DNA from: Treponema sp.
GTDB taxonomy: Bacteria; Spirochaetota; Spirochaetia; Treponematales; Breznakiellaceae
DNA length: 27,296 nt
NCBI GenBank assembly: GCA_031254385.1
Contig: JAIRUO010000252.1
Location: 1 to 27,296, forward strand
Reading direction: 5' to 3'
A model generated the notes under the pieces. That model saw nothing but the letters and a program-made list of their open reading frames with translations. It was not told the origin of the DNA and ran no database searches. The position numbers were made by a program, and so were the translations under genes. Shown piece after piece: positions 8,496 to 16,668 of this stretch. Position 1 is the stretch's first letter, and each line of letters opens with the position of its first letter.

Positions 8496-9472
8496 AAATA
8501 AGAACAAGAAGGCTGCGCAGCAGCGAGGCCATACGGCGCATGACAAGGGAAACTAGGCTTTCACCTGATGCTCTGATCTATCCTCTTTTTGTCAGAGAAG
8601 GCAGAGACATCGAGGAAGAATTGCCTTCGCTTCCCGGGCAGATCCGTTACAGTCCTGACACTTTAGCAAAAGGCATTGACGCTGCTATGAGCGCTGGAGT
8701 ACATTCGTTCTTGCTCTTTGGCATACCGGAAACTAAAGACGAAAACGGCAGCGGCGCTTATGCGGAAGACGGCGTTATTCAGAAGGCCCTCAGAAATGCG
8801 AGAAAGGTCTTTGGAAAAGACATTCAGCTAATCACCGATGTTTGCCTCTGCGAATACACATCCCACGGTCATTGCGGCCTGCTAAATGGCGACAAAGTTG
8901 ACAACGATGCTACGCTGCCCCTTCTTTCGCAAACGGCCCTTTCCCAGGTCCGCTGGGGCAGTGATATGGTTGCACCTTCAGGCATGATGGACGGAACCGT
9001 TATGAGCATAAGAACGGCTCTTGACGCAGAAGGCTTTGCGGATATTCCCATAATGAGCTACGCCGCCAAATACGCTTCTGCTTTTTACGGCCCCTTCCGG
9101 GAGGCGGCTGGTTCCGCACCTCAGTTCGGAGACAGAAAAACCTACCAAATGGACTATCACAACAGCAGGGAAGCCTTAAAACGGATTCAGATCGACATTG
9201 AGGAAGGCGCAGACATCATCATCGTAAAACCTGCTCTTTCGTGTCTGGACCTTGTCTCCAAAGCATCGGAGGAGTTTAGACAGCCCATAGCCGCCTACAG
9301 TGTCAGCGGCGAATACGCAATGATCAAAGCGGCGGCTCTTTCAGGATTTATTGACGAATACAAAATCTTATGCGAAAGCGCAGTAGCTGTCTTCCGCGCC
9401 GGGGCAGATATTCTGATTACGTATTTTGCAAAAGAACTGGCAGAAGCCATAAGAAAGGGAGACATAGGATGA
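8492..9472 (+). CDS. hemB: Porphobilinogen synthase (5-aminolaevulinate dehydratase) HemB
   Basis: HemB condenses two 5-aminolaevulinates to porphobilinogen. Starting at the ATG at 8492 gives 326 residues, a normal length; the longer open frame upstream is inside hemD and does not resemble HemB. The N terminus has the family pattern RTRRLRSSEAIRRMTRET (4-21). The metal site TDVCLCEYTSHGHCG (115-129) has three cysteines (118, 120, 128), the zinc-type arrangement. Schiff-base lysines are visible as Lys193 in SYAAKYAS and Lys246 in IIVKPALS. An AAGG at 8481-8484 acts as the ribosome site. The gene overlaps hemD and hemL by 4 bp each. Confidence 0.96.
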   Translation: MKIRTRRLRSSEAIRRMTRETRLSPDALIYPLFVREGRDIEEELPSLPGQIRYSPDTLAKGIDAAMSAGVHSFLLFGIPETKDENGSGAYAEDGVIQKALRNARKVFGKDIQLITDVCLCEYTSHGHCGLLNGDKVDNDATLPLLSQTALSQVRWGSDMVAPSGMMDGTVMSIRTALDAEGFADIPIMSYAAKYASAFYGPFREAAGSAPQFGDRKTYQMDYHNSREALKRIQIDIEEGADIIIVKPALSCLDLVSKASEEFRQPIAAYSVSGEYAMIKAAALSGFIDEYKILCESAVAVFRAGADILITYFAKELAEAIRKGDIG

Positions 9473-10776
9473 TCGCTAAAATCGACAATATCGAAAAATC
9501 CAAGGCGTTGTTTGAAAGGGCTGTTAAGATAATGCCCGGCGGAGTAAACAGCCCCGTCCGCGCTTTCAAGGCTGTGGGAGGGAACCCGCTGTTTATTGAC
9601 AAAGCTGATGGTTCCAGAATTTTCGATGTTGATGGCAACGGGTATATTGATTATGTGTCATCCTGGGGGCCGATGATACTTGGACATAGCCACGATGCAA
9701 TCCGCAATGCTGTAATATACGCCGCGTTAAAGGGCATGAGTTATGGTGCGCCAACGGAAGCCGAAGTAAAGCTGGCAGAAAAAATAATCTCTTTTGTACC
9801 GGGCGTTGAAATGGTGAGGATGGTAAACTCTGGTACGGAAGCAGTAATGAGCGCTTTGCGACTGGCTCGCGCCTATACGCGCCGGCAGAAGATAATCAAA
9901 TTTGAAGGCTGTTATCACGGGCATTCGGACAATATGCTCGTCAAAGCGGGATCGGGCGCACTTACCACCGGCAAGCCTGACAGCCTTGGCGTTGCGGAAT
10001 CTGTTGCCGGGGATACGCTTATTGCGTCTTATAATGACCTAACTGATGTTGAAAAACTTTTTCAGCAATATGAAATAGCCTGTGTAATCGTTGAACCAGT
10101 TGCCGCTAACATGGGCGTAGTTTTACCTAAAGAAGGATTTTTAAGTGGGCTAAAAGATCTTTGCAACGCAAACAGAGCACTGTTGATATTTGACGAAGTG
10201 ATAACCGGATTCCGGCTTGCTAAGGGCGGTGCACAGGAATATTTTAAGACCTGCGCGGATTTAGTCACTTATGGCAAAATCATCGGAGGCGGTATGCCTG
10301 TTGGTGCTTATGGCGGCAGAAAAGAAATCATGGAATTTGTTTCCCCCTGTGGCCCGGTTTATCAGGCCGGAACGCTTTCAGGAAACCCTGTTGCTATGGC
10401 TGCGGGCCTGGCCCAGCTTACGTTACTTGAAAATGACGATATTTACAAACATATCAACAGGATGGGCACAAAACTGGCTGAAGGATTATCAAGCCTGCCA
10501 CGAGAATCAGGGGTAAAGGCTTGCGTAAACCAAATAGGCTCGCTTGTCTGCCTGTTTTTTGGAATTGAAACTGCTGATGATTACCAGTCGGTTACAAAGG
10601 CAGATACTGTGCTTTACGCCCGGTATTTTCGTGAAATGCTTGCTTCAGGAGTTTATCTTGCGCCGTCACAATTCGAAGCGATGTTTATCAGTTATGCGCA
10701 TACAGAGAAAGATATAGACGAAACATTAAATAAGGCAGAACAGATTCTTAAAAAAATGAAAGGAGAGGGATCATGA
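9469..10776 (+). CDS. hemL: Glutamate-1-semialdehyde 2,1-aminomutase HemL
   Basis: HemL is the PLP enzyme that isomerises glutamate-1-semialdehyde to 5-aminolaevulinate, directly after HemA. The ATG at 9469 gives 435 residues, as expected. Motifs are MPGGVNSPVRAF (22-33), DYVSSWGPMILGH (61-73), NSGTEAVMSALRLAR (120-134), GCYHGHSD (147-154), FDEVITGFR (241-249) and the PLP lysine Lys270 in TYGKIIGGGMPVGA. The frame is open 33 codons further upstream inside hemB, but the family start fits 9469, where the overlap with hemB is 4 bp. Both HemA and HemL are present, so the C5 route to 5-aminolaevulinate is complete. Confidence 0.96.
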   Translation: MIAKIDNIEKSKALFERAVKIMPGGVNSPVRAFKAVGGNPLFIDKADGSRIFDVDGNGYIDYVSSWGPMILGHSHDAIRNAVIYAALKGMSYGAPTEAEVKLAEKIISFVPGVEMVRMVNSGTEAVMSALRLARAYTRRQKIIKFEGCYHGHSDNMLVKAGSGALTTGKPDSLGVAESVAGDTLIASYNDLTDVEKLFQQYEIACVIVEPVAANMGVVLPKEGFLSGLKDLCNANRALLIFDEVITGFRLAKGGAQEYFKTCADLVTYGKIIGGGMPVGAYGGRKEIMEFVSPCGPVYQAGTLSGNPVAMAAGLAQLTLLENDDIYKHINRMGTKLAEGLSSLPRESGVKACVNQIGSLVCLFFGIETADDYQSVTKADTVLYARYFREMLASGVYLAPSQFEAMFISYAHTEKDIDETLNKAEQILKKMKGEGS

Positions 10777-11129
10777 AAGGTATTCTGGTAATCGCCCACG
10801 GAAGCAGGGCAAAAGAAACAGAAGCGGTTTTGGAAGCCGTCTTGTCTATGGTAAAGGCCAAGCTGCCCGAAACGGTCATCGAATGGGCCTTTATGGAATT
10901 TTCAGAAAGGACAGTTGAAAAAGGCGTTGATGCGCTGGCGGACAAAGGTGTTACAGAAATTAAAATCGTGCCGTATTTCCTTTTCATGGGTATTCACCTA
11001 AAAGAGGATATACCGCGTATTGTTTCTGAATGTGCCGCAAATTATCCGGGTGTAAACATTACTATGGGTGAGCCCCTGGGCATTGATGAAAGGCTTGCGG
11101 ATATTCTGGCAGACAGGATAAAAGGCTGA
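10773..11129 (+). CDS. cbiX: Sirohydrochlorin cobaltochelatase CbiX, short form
   Basis: CbiX inserts Co2+ into sirohydrochlorin, the committing early cobalt step. The protein has 118 residues, matching the ancestral single-domain CbiX(S) form that works as a homodimer; long CbiX and CbiK proteins are about twice this size. The N-terminal AHGSR motif (8-12) supplies His9, and the second metal ligand is probably His75 in PYFLFMGIHLKEDIP (67-81). It could in principle also handle iron for siroheme, but its place between hemL and cbiET points to cobalt. A GGAGAGGG precedes the ATG, which overlaps the hemL stop by 4 bp. A 5-bp gap separates it from cbiET. Confidence 0.92.
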   Translation: MKGILVIAHGSRAKETEAVLEAVLSMVKAKLPETVIEWAFMEFSERTVEKGVDALADKGVTEIKIVPYFLFMGIHLKEDIPRIVSECAANYPGVNITMGEPLGIDERLADILADRIKG

Positions 11130-11134
11130 ATATA

Positions 11135-12328
11135 ATGGAGAAACTCCATATAATCGGCTATGGCCCCGGGGACGAAACTCTTCTCACCGAAAAGACGAAA
11201 AACGCCATAAAAACAGCGCAACGGATTTTAAGCACGAGCAGAATCAGCAGCACAAATGAACGCATACAGGGCCTTAGCTTGACTGAGCTTATGGCGGAGC
11301 TAAGAAATTCTACAGAAGAAGAAACAGCGGTGCTAGTTAGCGGCGATTCTGGTTTTTTTAGCGCCGCTAAAACGATTATAAAAGATTTCTCCAGTCTTTA
11401 CGATATTGAAGTTATTCCTGGGATCGGAAGCATCCAGTATTTGAGCGCAAAAATTAAAATCCCTTATGACGATGCGTTACTTGTCAGCCTGCACGGCAGA
11501 AACGGAAATATCGTTCCTAAAGTGGCGTACAACAAAAAAGTCTTCGTGTTGACCGGAGGCGCGAACAGTACCCGTGAAATATGTCGCACCCTGTCTCTGT
11601 ACGGACTTGGCGATGTACAGGTCAGTATAGGAGAACGGCTTTCTTATCCTGATGAACGAATAATAAACGCAACGGCCGTAGAGTTGCAAGACATGCAATT
11701 TGACGAGCTTACGGTTGTATATATAGAAAATCCTTTAGCAGTGAATCCCCATACGCCTATTTTTGACAGCTCTTTTTTACGCGATGAAATTCCCATGACA
11801 AAGGAAGAAATACGTTGGCTTTCTATACAGAAGTTATGCATTAGTCCCACTGATATTGTTTACGATATTGGCGCAGGTACAGGCTCTGTTTCCGTGGAAA
11901 TGGCAAGAAAGGCTTTTGACGGTTTTGTTTACGCTATTGAAACAAAAGAAGAGGCCTGTACTCTGGTACGAAAAAATATCGCAAAGCACGGCACTTTCAA
12001 TATCGAAATAGTAGATGGGGAGGCACCGTCCGCGCTCGAAGGTTTACCAGTACCCGATAAAGCTTTTATTGGCGGCAGTTCCGGTAATATGGACGGTATT
12101 TTGCAGAAGCTAACCAGCCTTAATCCTGGCATAAAAATCGTAGCTAACGCTATCACCCTTCAAACTTTGAATCAGATAATAGAAGGCTTTACCCAGTATG
12201 GAATAATCGACACAGATACAATATGCGTAAACATCGCTAAATCAAAAAGAACAGGCCCTTACGACATGATGATGGCACAAAATCCCGTGTTCATCATTAG
12301 CGGCAAGGGAGATTCAAGCCATGAGTAA
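11135..12328 (+). CDS. cbiET: Fused CbiE-CbiT: precorrin-6B C5,15-methyltransferase / C12-decarboxylase (CobL-like)
   Basis: This 397-residue fusion corresponds to CobL. Residues 1 to about 205 are CbiE, a tetrapyrrole methylase with IIGYGPGDETLLT (6-18), SGDSGFFSAAKTI (69-81), PGIGSIQYLSAKI (95-107) and SLHGRN (118-123). Residues from about 215 to 397 are CbiT, a class I SAM methyltransferase with YDIGAGTGSVSVEMA (243-257) and AFIGGSSGNMDGIL (310-323), which also decarboxylates the C-12 acetate. Together they methylate C-5 and C-15 to form cobalt-precorrin-8. In many anaerobes the two are separate genes; here they are one frame. The stop overlaps cbiA by 8 bp. Confidence 0.95.
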   Translation: MEKLHIIGYGPGDETLLTEKTKNAIKTAQRILSTSRISSTNERIQGLSLTELMAELRNSTEEETAVLVSGDSGFFSAAKTIIKDFSSLYDIEVIPGIGSIQYLSAKIKIPYDDALLVSLHGRNGNIVPKVAYNKKVFVLTGGANSTREICRTLSLYGLGDVQVSIGERLSYPDERIINATAVELQDMQFDELTVVYIENPLAVNPHTPIFDSSFLRDEIPMTKEEIRWLSIQKLCISPTDIVYDIGAGTGSVSVEMARKAFDGFVYAIETKEEACTLVRKNIAKHGTFNIEIVDGEAPSALEGLPVPDKAFIGGSSGNMDGILQKLTSLNPGIKIVANAITLQTLNQIIEGFTQYGIIDTDTICVNIAKSKRTGPYDMMMAQNPVFIISGKGDSSHE

Positions 12329-13724
12329 GCGCATAATGATAGCCGGAACAAGCAGCGGCTGCGGCAAGACAACGATAAGCTGTGCGCTTCTTGCGGCCCT
12401 TTCTTCCATGGGGAAGGATCTTGTTTCTTTTAAATGTGGACCTGACTACATTGACCCCATGTTTCACAAAAAAACCTCTGGTGTAGAATCTCGGAACCTT
12501 GATGTATTTCTAATGGGAGAACAGGCTGTAAAATATTGTCTTGCGCATCACAGCGAAGGCAGAGAGATCGCTGTGTTGGAAGGCGTGATGGGTCTATATG
12601 ACGGCCTTGGTAGCGGAAGCTATGCCTCATCCAACCATGTTTCGCTACTAACAAACACGCCTGTTATTCTGGCTGTCAATGCTAAAGGTGCATCGCTTTC
12701 ACTTTGCGCGATAATAAAAGGCTTTATGGAATTTGAAACAAATAATATTCGCGGCGTGATACTCAATAACGTATCCGAAAGCCTGTACCTTTTTTATAAA
12801 GCTATGATAGAAGAACGGCTAAACATCAGGGTAATAGGTTTCATGCCCCATATTCCCGAAGCGCAAATTGAATCCCGCCATTTGGGGCTGATAACAGCAG
12901 ATGAAATTACAGATATAAAAGAAAAACTACATGCCTTGGGTGAATGTGCTATAAAAAGCATTGATATGGAAGCGCTGTTAGATATAGCCAGCGGAGCAGG
13001 ACCACTTGATTGTGAGGCTTTTTATTTACCCGTATTGAAAAACGATAATACCGTAAAGCTATACATAGCGCACGACAAGGCATTCTCCTTTTGGTATGAA
13101 GACAACCATGATTTATTCACGGCCCTGGGTGCCGAAATAAGATTTTTCTCCCCAATACGCGACAATAGTCTGCCGGATGACGCAGACGGCCTTGTGCTTT
13201 GGGGCGGTTATCCTGAAATTTACGCAAAGGAACTTGAAGCGAATATAGACATGAGGCGCAGCCTTAAATCTGCAATAGAAAGTAGGCTGCCAGTTTATGC
13301 GGAATGTGGTGGGTTCATGTACTTGCAGCAAAGGCTTACAGTATACTCCGCCGAGATCCGGCAGGATCGAGGTTCCCCTCCGGATTTGCAGGGTGATACA
13401 TACGAGATGATTGGCGTACTTCCGGGCAGTATAAAGATGACTCAGAAGCTGCAAAACTTTGGGTACTACGAGATAAAGGCGCAAAAGGACAACCTGATGT
13501 GTAAAGAAGGCGATACGATTAACGCACATTTTTTTCATCATTCCGTAAGCGACAATGAAGGCGACTGTTTTAATGCTGTAAAACAAAACAGTAACTCGTT
13601 TCCCTGCATTGTTTCGGAAGGAAATATATTCGCAGGCTATCAGCATTTGCACTTTTGGGGAAATCCTGATTTTGCAGTAAATTTTATAAATGAGTGTGTC
13701 AGATACAGGAGAGAGGCAAAATGA
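12321..13724 (+). CDS. cbiA: Cobyrinic acid a,c-diamide synthase CbiA
   Basis: CbiA amidates the a and c carboxylates of cobyrinic acid using glutamine and ATP. The 467 residues comprise an N-terminal dethiobiotin-synthetase-like domain, with P-loop AGTSSGCGKTT (8-18), FKCGPDYIDPMFH (37-49) and LEGVMGLYDGLG (86-97). The C-terminal class I glutamine amidotransferase domain has the nucleophile Cys329 in YAECGGFMYL and a late HLHFWGNP block with the catalytic His. CbiA is distinguished from CbiP by length and by the GPDYIDP motif. The start overlaps the cbiET stop by 8 bp and the end overlaps cbiC by 4 bp. Confidence 0.96.
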   Translation: MSKRIMIAGTSSGCGKTTISCALLAALSSMGKDLVSFKCGPDYIDPMFHKKTSGVESRNLDVFLMGEQAVKYCLAHHSEGREIAVLEGVMGLYDGLGSGSYASSNHVSLLTNTPVILAVNAKGASLSLCAIIKGFMEFETNNIRGVILNNVSESLYLFYKAMIEERLNIRVIGFMPHIPEAQIESRHLGLITADEITDIKEKLHALGECAIKSIDMEALLDIASGAGPLDCEAFYLPVLKNDNTVKLYIAHDKAFSFWYEDNHDLFTALGAEIRFFSPIRDNSLPDDADGLVLWGGYPEIYAKELEANIDMRRSLKSAIESRLPVYAECGGFMYLQQRLTVYSAEIRQDRGSPPDLQGDTYEMIGVLPGSIKMTQKLQNFGYYEIKAQKDNLMCKEGDTINAHFFHHSVSDNEGDCFNAVKQNSNSFPCIVSEGNIFAGYQHLHFWGNPDFAVNFINECVRYRREAK

Positions 13725-14374
13725 ATTTTATTACGAATCCGGTTGAAATTGAGAAAAGAAGTTTTGATATTATCACTGAAAAACTCGTTGGCAGGCAGCT
13801 TGACCAGCAGAACGCAAATGTAATAAAGCGCGTAATACATTCCACCGCAGATTTTGATTACGCAGATAATCTGGTTTTTTCTGACAATGCAGTGGCAATT
13901 GCAAAAGCAGCATTAAAAAACGGGGCGCAGATTGTTACAGACACTCAAATGGCAAAAGCCGGAATTAACAAAAAGGTAATTGAGCTGCTTGGCTGTACTG
14001 TCCACTGCTTTATAGACGCGCCGGAAGTATCAAAAGCCGCTCAGGAAAAAGGCGTTACACGGGCGCGGGCAGCAGTGGATATGGCGGTCGAAACTCTATC
14101 GGGCGAAACGCCTACAGCCCCCATTGTCTTTGTTATCGGAAACGCACCGACAGCCCTGATACGGCTACATGAATTGATATGTGCCGGTAAGTCTGCACCG
14201 ACAATGATAGTGGCTGTACCCGTAGGCTTTGTAAATGTTGTAGAAGCAAAAGAGCTGATTCTAAATCTTCAAGTGCCGTACATAGTCGCAAGAGGACAAA
14301 AAGGCGGAAGCAATGTGGCAGCGGCAATAATCAACGCACTGCTTTATGAGACAACGGAAAGGACGCTGCCATGA
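13721..14374 (+). CDS. cbiC: Cobalt-precorrin-8 methylmutase CbiC
   Basis: CbiC moves the methyl group from C-11 to C-12 to form cobyrinic acid. The ATG at 13721 gives 217 residues, a typical length, with a strong GGAGAGAGG ribosome site at 13708-13716; the upstream in-frame codons lie inside cbiA. The catalytic His40 sits in RVIHSTADFDY (37-47). Other conserved blocks are VTDTQMAKAGI (72-82), FVIGNAPTALIRL (137-149), PVGFVN (167-172) and ARGQKGGSNVAAA (190-202). It is the last gene of the long operon. Only 3 bp separate its stop from the stop of the opposing gene, and no strong terminator hairpin is visible between them, so convergent transcripts probably overlap. Confidence 0.96.
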   Translation: MNFITNPVEIEKRSFDIITEKLVGRQLDQQNANVIKRVIHSTADFDYADNLVFSDNAVAIAKAALKNGAQIVTDTQMAKAGINKKVIELLGCTVHCFIDAPEVSKAAQEKGVTRARAAVDMAVETLSGETPTAPIVFVIGNAPTALIRLHELICAGKSAPTMIVAVPVGFVNVVEAKELILNLQVPYIVARGQKGGSNVAAAIINALLYETTERTLP

Positions 14375-14377
14375 TTA

Positions 14378-15394
14378 TTATTTGAACACCGCATCCAAGG
14401 AGTTAAAAAGTTTTTCGCTTAATTCACATAATTCAGCCAGCCCGTCTACGGTGAATTCAAAAAAAGCCCTTTCCTCAATTTTGAGAAGCGCTTCCTGCAA
14501 TGGCTTTATTTTTTCCGTTCCGGCATCGGTAATGGTTATAACTGCGCTTCTTTGGTCGCGGTCGCTGGTTTTCCTGTCTATATACCCGTCTCGTTTTAAG
14601 CCAGCAAGAATACGCGTCAGCGTTTGCGGAGGAATAACCAAGGCGGAAGAAATATCCGAAGGCCGTACTCCCTTAGAATGGCGAGAAATCATGTTAAGAA
14701 CGGTATATTCTGGATAGGGCATTCCTGTACTTTGGTGCCAGTTTTGATAAAGCTGGATTTGTCTTTTGGATGTTTGAATGTGACGGTGGAACAAAGCTAT
14801 TTGGGGGATCTTGTCTTTTTCATCCCTTGATGGTTTACGCGCAGTCAGGCAAAAAAGGTTTTTCTTTTTTTTATGCGCAGCCAGACCTTCAAAATCCTTT
14901 GCCCTGCAATGCGAAAATCCCTGCGCCTGAAGCTGGCTGGACGTTATAGCTCCGGTATCGAATATAATTATTCTCCCCTCTTTTTTTAGTATACGCTTAA
15001 ATTCAATCCATGCCTGTTTTATATCCGATAAAAAAGACAGCACTTCACAACAAACAATGGCATCGAAACTTTCATCATCAAAGTCCATTTTATTAATATC
15101 CATGATCCGGTATTCAATGCGCTGGCCAAAAGCGGATGCCGTTTCATAAGCGCATTGAACCATTTTTGGCGAGCTGTCAATGCCGACTGCTTGATGGCCC
15201 ATCTTTGATAAAATAACGGACAAAAAACCTGAACCGCAACCAGCGTCAAGAACCCTTAAGGTTTTTTTCTTTGGCAATAATTCAGACAACGCCTCTTTCC
15301 AGTGAATATCCTTTTCGCCGCCTAGAATATCAGAGCGCATGCGGGCAAGCGAGTCTGCCGCAGAATCCCAATATGCAGTGTTATATTCCCTCAT
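14378..15394 (-). CDS. SAM-dependent methyltransferase fused to a MarR-type winged-helix regulator
   Basis: I do not recognise a named gene. The 338-residue protein has two clear parts. Residues 1 to about 185 are a class I methyltransferase, with motif I VLDAGCGSGFLSV (48-60), an acidic end of strand 2 in VGIDSSP (70-76), MDINKMDF (98-105) and FDAIVCCEVLSFL (110-122), ending in LTARKP (183-188) as free-standing enzymes of this type do. Residues from about 200 to 338 are a MarR-family domain, with an N-terminal dimerisation helix, recognition region GVRPSDISSALVIPPQTLTR (242-261) and wing KRDGYIDRKTSDRDQRSAVITITDAG (split here as KRDGYIDRKTSDRDQ then RSAVITITDAG, 267-292). An AGAGGA ribosome site lies about 9 nt upstream of the ATG. 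The gene is divergent from cbiM and convergent with cbiC. A role as regulator of the cobalt transport operon and itself is inferred from position; the methyl acceptor, if any, is unknown. Confidence 0.85.
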   Translation of the reverse strand: MREYNTAYWDSAADSLARMRSDILGGEKDIHWKEALSELLPKKKTLRVLDAGCGSGFLSVILSKMGHQAVGIDSSPKMVQCAYETASAFGQRIEYRIMDINKMDFDDESFDAIVCCEVLSFLSDIKQAWIEFKRILKKEGRIIIFDTGAITSSQLQAQGFSHCRAKDFEGLAAHKKKKNLFCLTARKPSRDEKDKIPQIALFHRHIQTSKRQIQLYQNWHQSTGMPYPEYTVLNMISRHSKGVRPSDISSALVIPPQTLTRILAGLKRDGYIDRKTSDRDQRSAVITITDAGTEKIKPLQEALLKIEERAFFEFTVDGLAELCELSEKLFNSLDAVFK

Positions 15395-15503
15395 AAGTGT
15401 ATCCTCTCATGGAATATATAAAGTCTGCAAGTTAGTTAAAGGTATATCCGGTTTTTCGGGTTTGCTCCTGTAGAAAGTAGTACTAAACGGTATTAATTTG
15501 TAC

Positions 15504-15532
15504 TTGACAGAACTAATTATGCGGTATATATT
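15504..15532 (+). promoter_or_regulatory. Sigma70-type promoter of the cbiMNQO operon
   Basis: TTGACA at 15504-15509 and TATATT at 15527-15532 are separated by exactly 17 bp, close to the housekeeping consensus. Transcription would start near 15539, about 37 nt before the cbiM ATG, leaving room for the AGGAGG ribosome site at 15563-15568 but not for a cobalamin riboswitch. Confidence 0.75.
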
Positions 15533-15535
15533 AGT
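15512..15535. promoter_or_regulatory. Candidate operator: ACTAAT-N12-ATTAGT dyad over the cbiM promoter
   Basis: ACTAAT (15512-15517) and ATTAGT (15530-15535) form a 6-bp inverted repeat that covers the spacer and the -10 box, the usual place for a MarR-type repressor. A second dyad, AGTAC (15479-15483) with GTACT (15500-15504), abuts the -35 box. Binding by the adjacent methyltransferase-MarR fusion is inferred. Confidence 0.45.
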
Positions 15536-15575
15536 CTTTGACACAATAATTTATATCATTATAGGAGGATACTAA

Positions 15576-16334
15576 ATGAGACTTAGCAGAACAGAAAAAA
15601 TGATTGCCTCTTTGTCAATCATGTTCGCGCTGTATTTTAGCTTGCCAGTGATCGCTAATGCCATGCATATCATGGAAGGTTACCTGCCAGCAACCTACAG
15701 TATAGCATGGGGCGTAATCTGCATACCTTTCTTGGTTGCCGGCGTTATGAACATAAGGCGGACGGTTCAAAAAAGCAGGCGTTCCCTGATACTCCTTGCC
15801 ATGTCAGGGGCCTTCATTTTTGTCATATCGTCCCTTAAAATTCCGTCTGTAACGGGCAGTTGCAGCCACATGACGGGAACCGGGCTTGCGGCAATATTGT
15901 TCGGTTTTACGACCTCCAGCGTCCTTGGCCTCATCGTGCTTATTTTCCAGGCGATTTTACTTGCACATGGGGGACTGACGACTCTGGGAGCAAACACATT
16001 CAGCATGGCTATTGCAGGACCTCTCTTTACCTGTCTTTTGTTCATGGTTGGCAAAAAGATAAAACTCAACAAAATGGTAAATATTTTTATTGCCGCTGCG
16101 CTTGGTGATTTATTAACATATTGCGTAACAAGCATTCAACTGGCTCTTGCATACCCTAGCGAAATTGGGGGTGTAGGCGCCAGCGCGGTTCTATTCCTCG
16201 GCGTATTTGCACCAACCCAGGTTCCGCTTGCCATTGTCGAAGGACTATTGACCGTACTTGTTATAATTGGCTTGGAAAGTTTTGCAAAGAAGGAACTATC
16301 GGAAATTTCATTTGTGGAGGCTGGACAGGTATGA
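15576..16334 (+). CDS. cbiM: Cobalt ECF transporter substrate-binding membrane protein CbiM
   Basis: CbiM is the S component of the cobalt-specific energy-coupling factor transporter in the inner membrane. The 252 residues begin with a signal-like segment ending at about ANA (27-29). The mature protein then starts MHIMEGYLP, where the second-position His and the free N terminus bind Co2+ in characterised CbiM/NikM proteins. Further conserved blocks are SVTGSCSHMTGTGL (91-104), AILLAHGGLTTLGANTFSMA (126-145) and PTQVPLAIVEGLL (213-225). Several hydrophobic helices follow. A strong AGGAGG lies 7 nt before the ATG. It is the first gene of the operon and overlaps cbiN by 4 bp. The His-based set fits cobalt; nickel cannot be excluded by sequence, but the B12 setting favours cobalt. 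Confidence 0.95.
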   Translation: MRLSRTEKMIASLSIMFALYFSLPVIANAMHIMEGYLPATYSIAWGVICIPFLVAGVMNIRRTVQKSRRSLILLAMSGAFIFVISSLKIPSVTGSCSHMTGTGLAAILFGFTTSSVLGLIVLIFQAILLAHGGLTTLGANTFSMAIAGPLFTCLLFMVGKKIKLNKMVNIFIAAALGDLLTYCVTSIQLALAYPSEIGGVGASAVLFLGVFAPTQVPLAIVEGLLTVLVIIGLESFAKKELSEISFVEAGQV

Positions 16335-16645
16335 AAGACAGAAAGACAACAGTTATTATACTAATCATAGTAACCCTAGTGATTATACTTTTTCCCTTGT
16401 TTGTGTTTAGAGGCGCAGGCTTTGAAGGGAGCGATGGCGCGGGCAGTGAAATGGTTGAGGAAATACACGGCGAATATGAACCCTGGTTTGAACCTGTTCT
16501 TGAAACGCTCATCGGCGGTGAACTTCCCGGCGAAATGGAATCGCTCTTTTTCTGCCTTCAGACAGGCATTGGCGTGGGTATAATCGCTTACAGCTTTGGG
16601 TACTTGGTTGCAAGAAAGAAATTCGGCGGCGAAAATGCAGCATAA
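16331..16645 (+). CDS. cbiN: Cobalt ECF transporter accessory protein CbiN
   Basis: CbiN is a small membrane protein needed by CbiM for cobalt uptake. The 104 residues show the family layout: transmembrane helix 1 at about 7-26, an extracytoplasmic loop containing GAGFEGSDGAG and EPWFEPV (about 28-55), and transmembrane helix 2 at about 72-94 with QTGIGVGIIAYSFGYLVARKK (listed as QTGIGVGIIAYSFGY then LVARKK). Its presence, rather than NikN or a fused form, supports a Co2+ transporter. It overlaps cbiM by 4 bp; a 23-bp gap follows before cbiQ. Confidence 0.93.
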   Translation: MKDRKTTVIILIIVTLVIILFPLFVFRGAGFEGSDGAGSEMVEEIHGEYEPWFEPVLETLIGGELPGEMESLFFCLQTGIGVGIIAYSFGYLVARKKFGGENAA

Positions 16646-16668
16646 CGGGAGAATTGTAAGGTTCTAAC

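Noticed and set aside
13113..13652. Antisense 179-codon frame within cbiA
   Set aside because: It opposes a clear CbiA coding region, has no recognisable domain, and looks like a by-product of the codon pattern.
15395..15575. Cobalamin riboswitch upstream of cbiM
   Set aside because: No B12 box or GCCACTG core is present, and the predicted leader is only about 37 nt.
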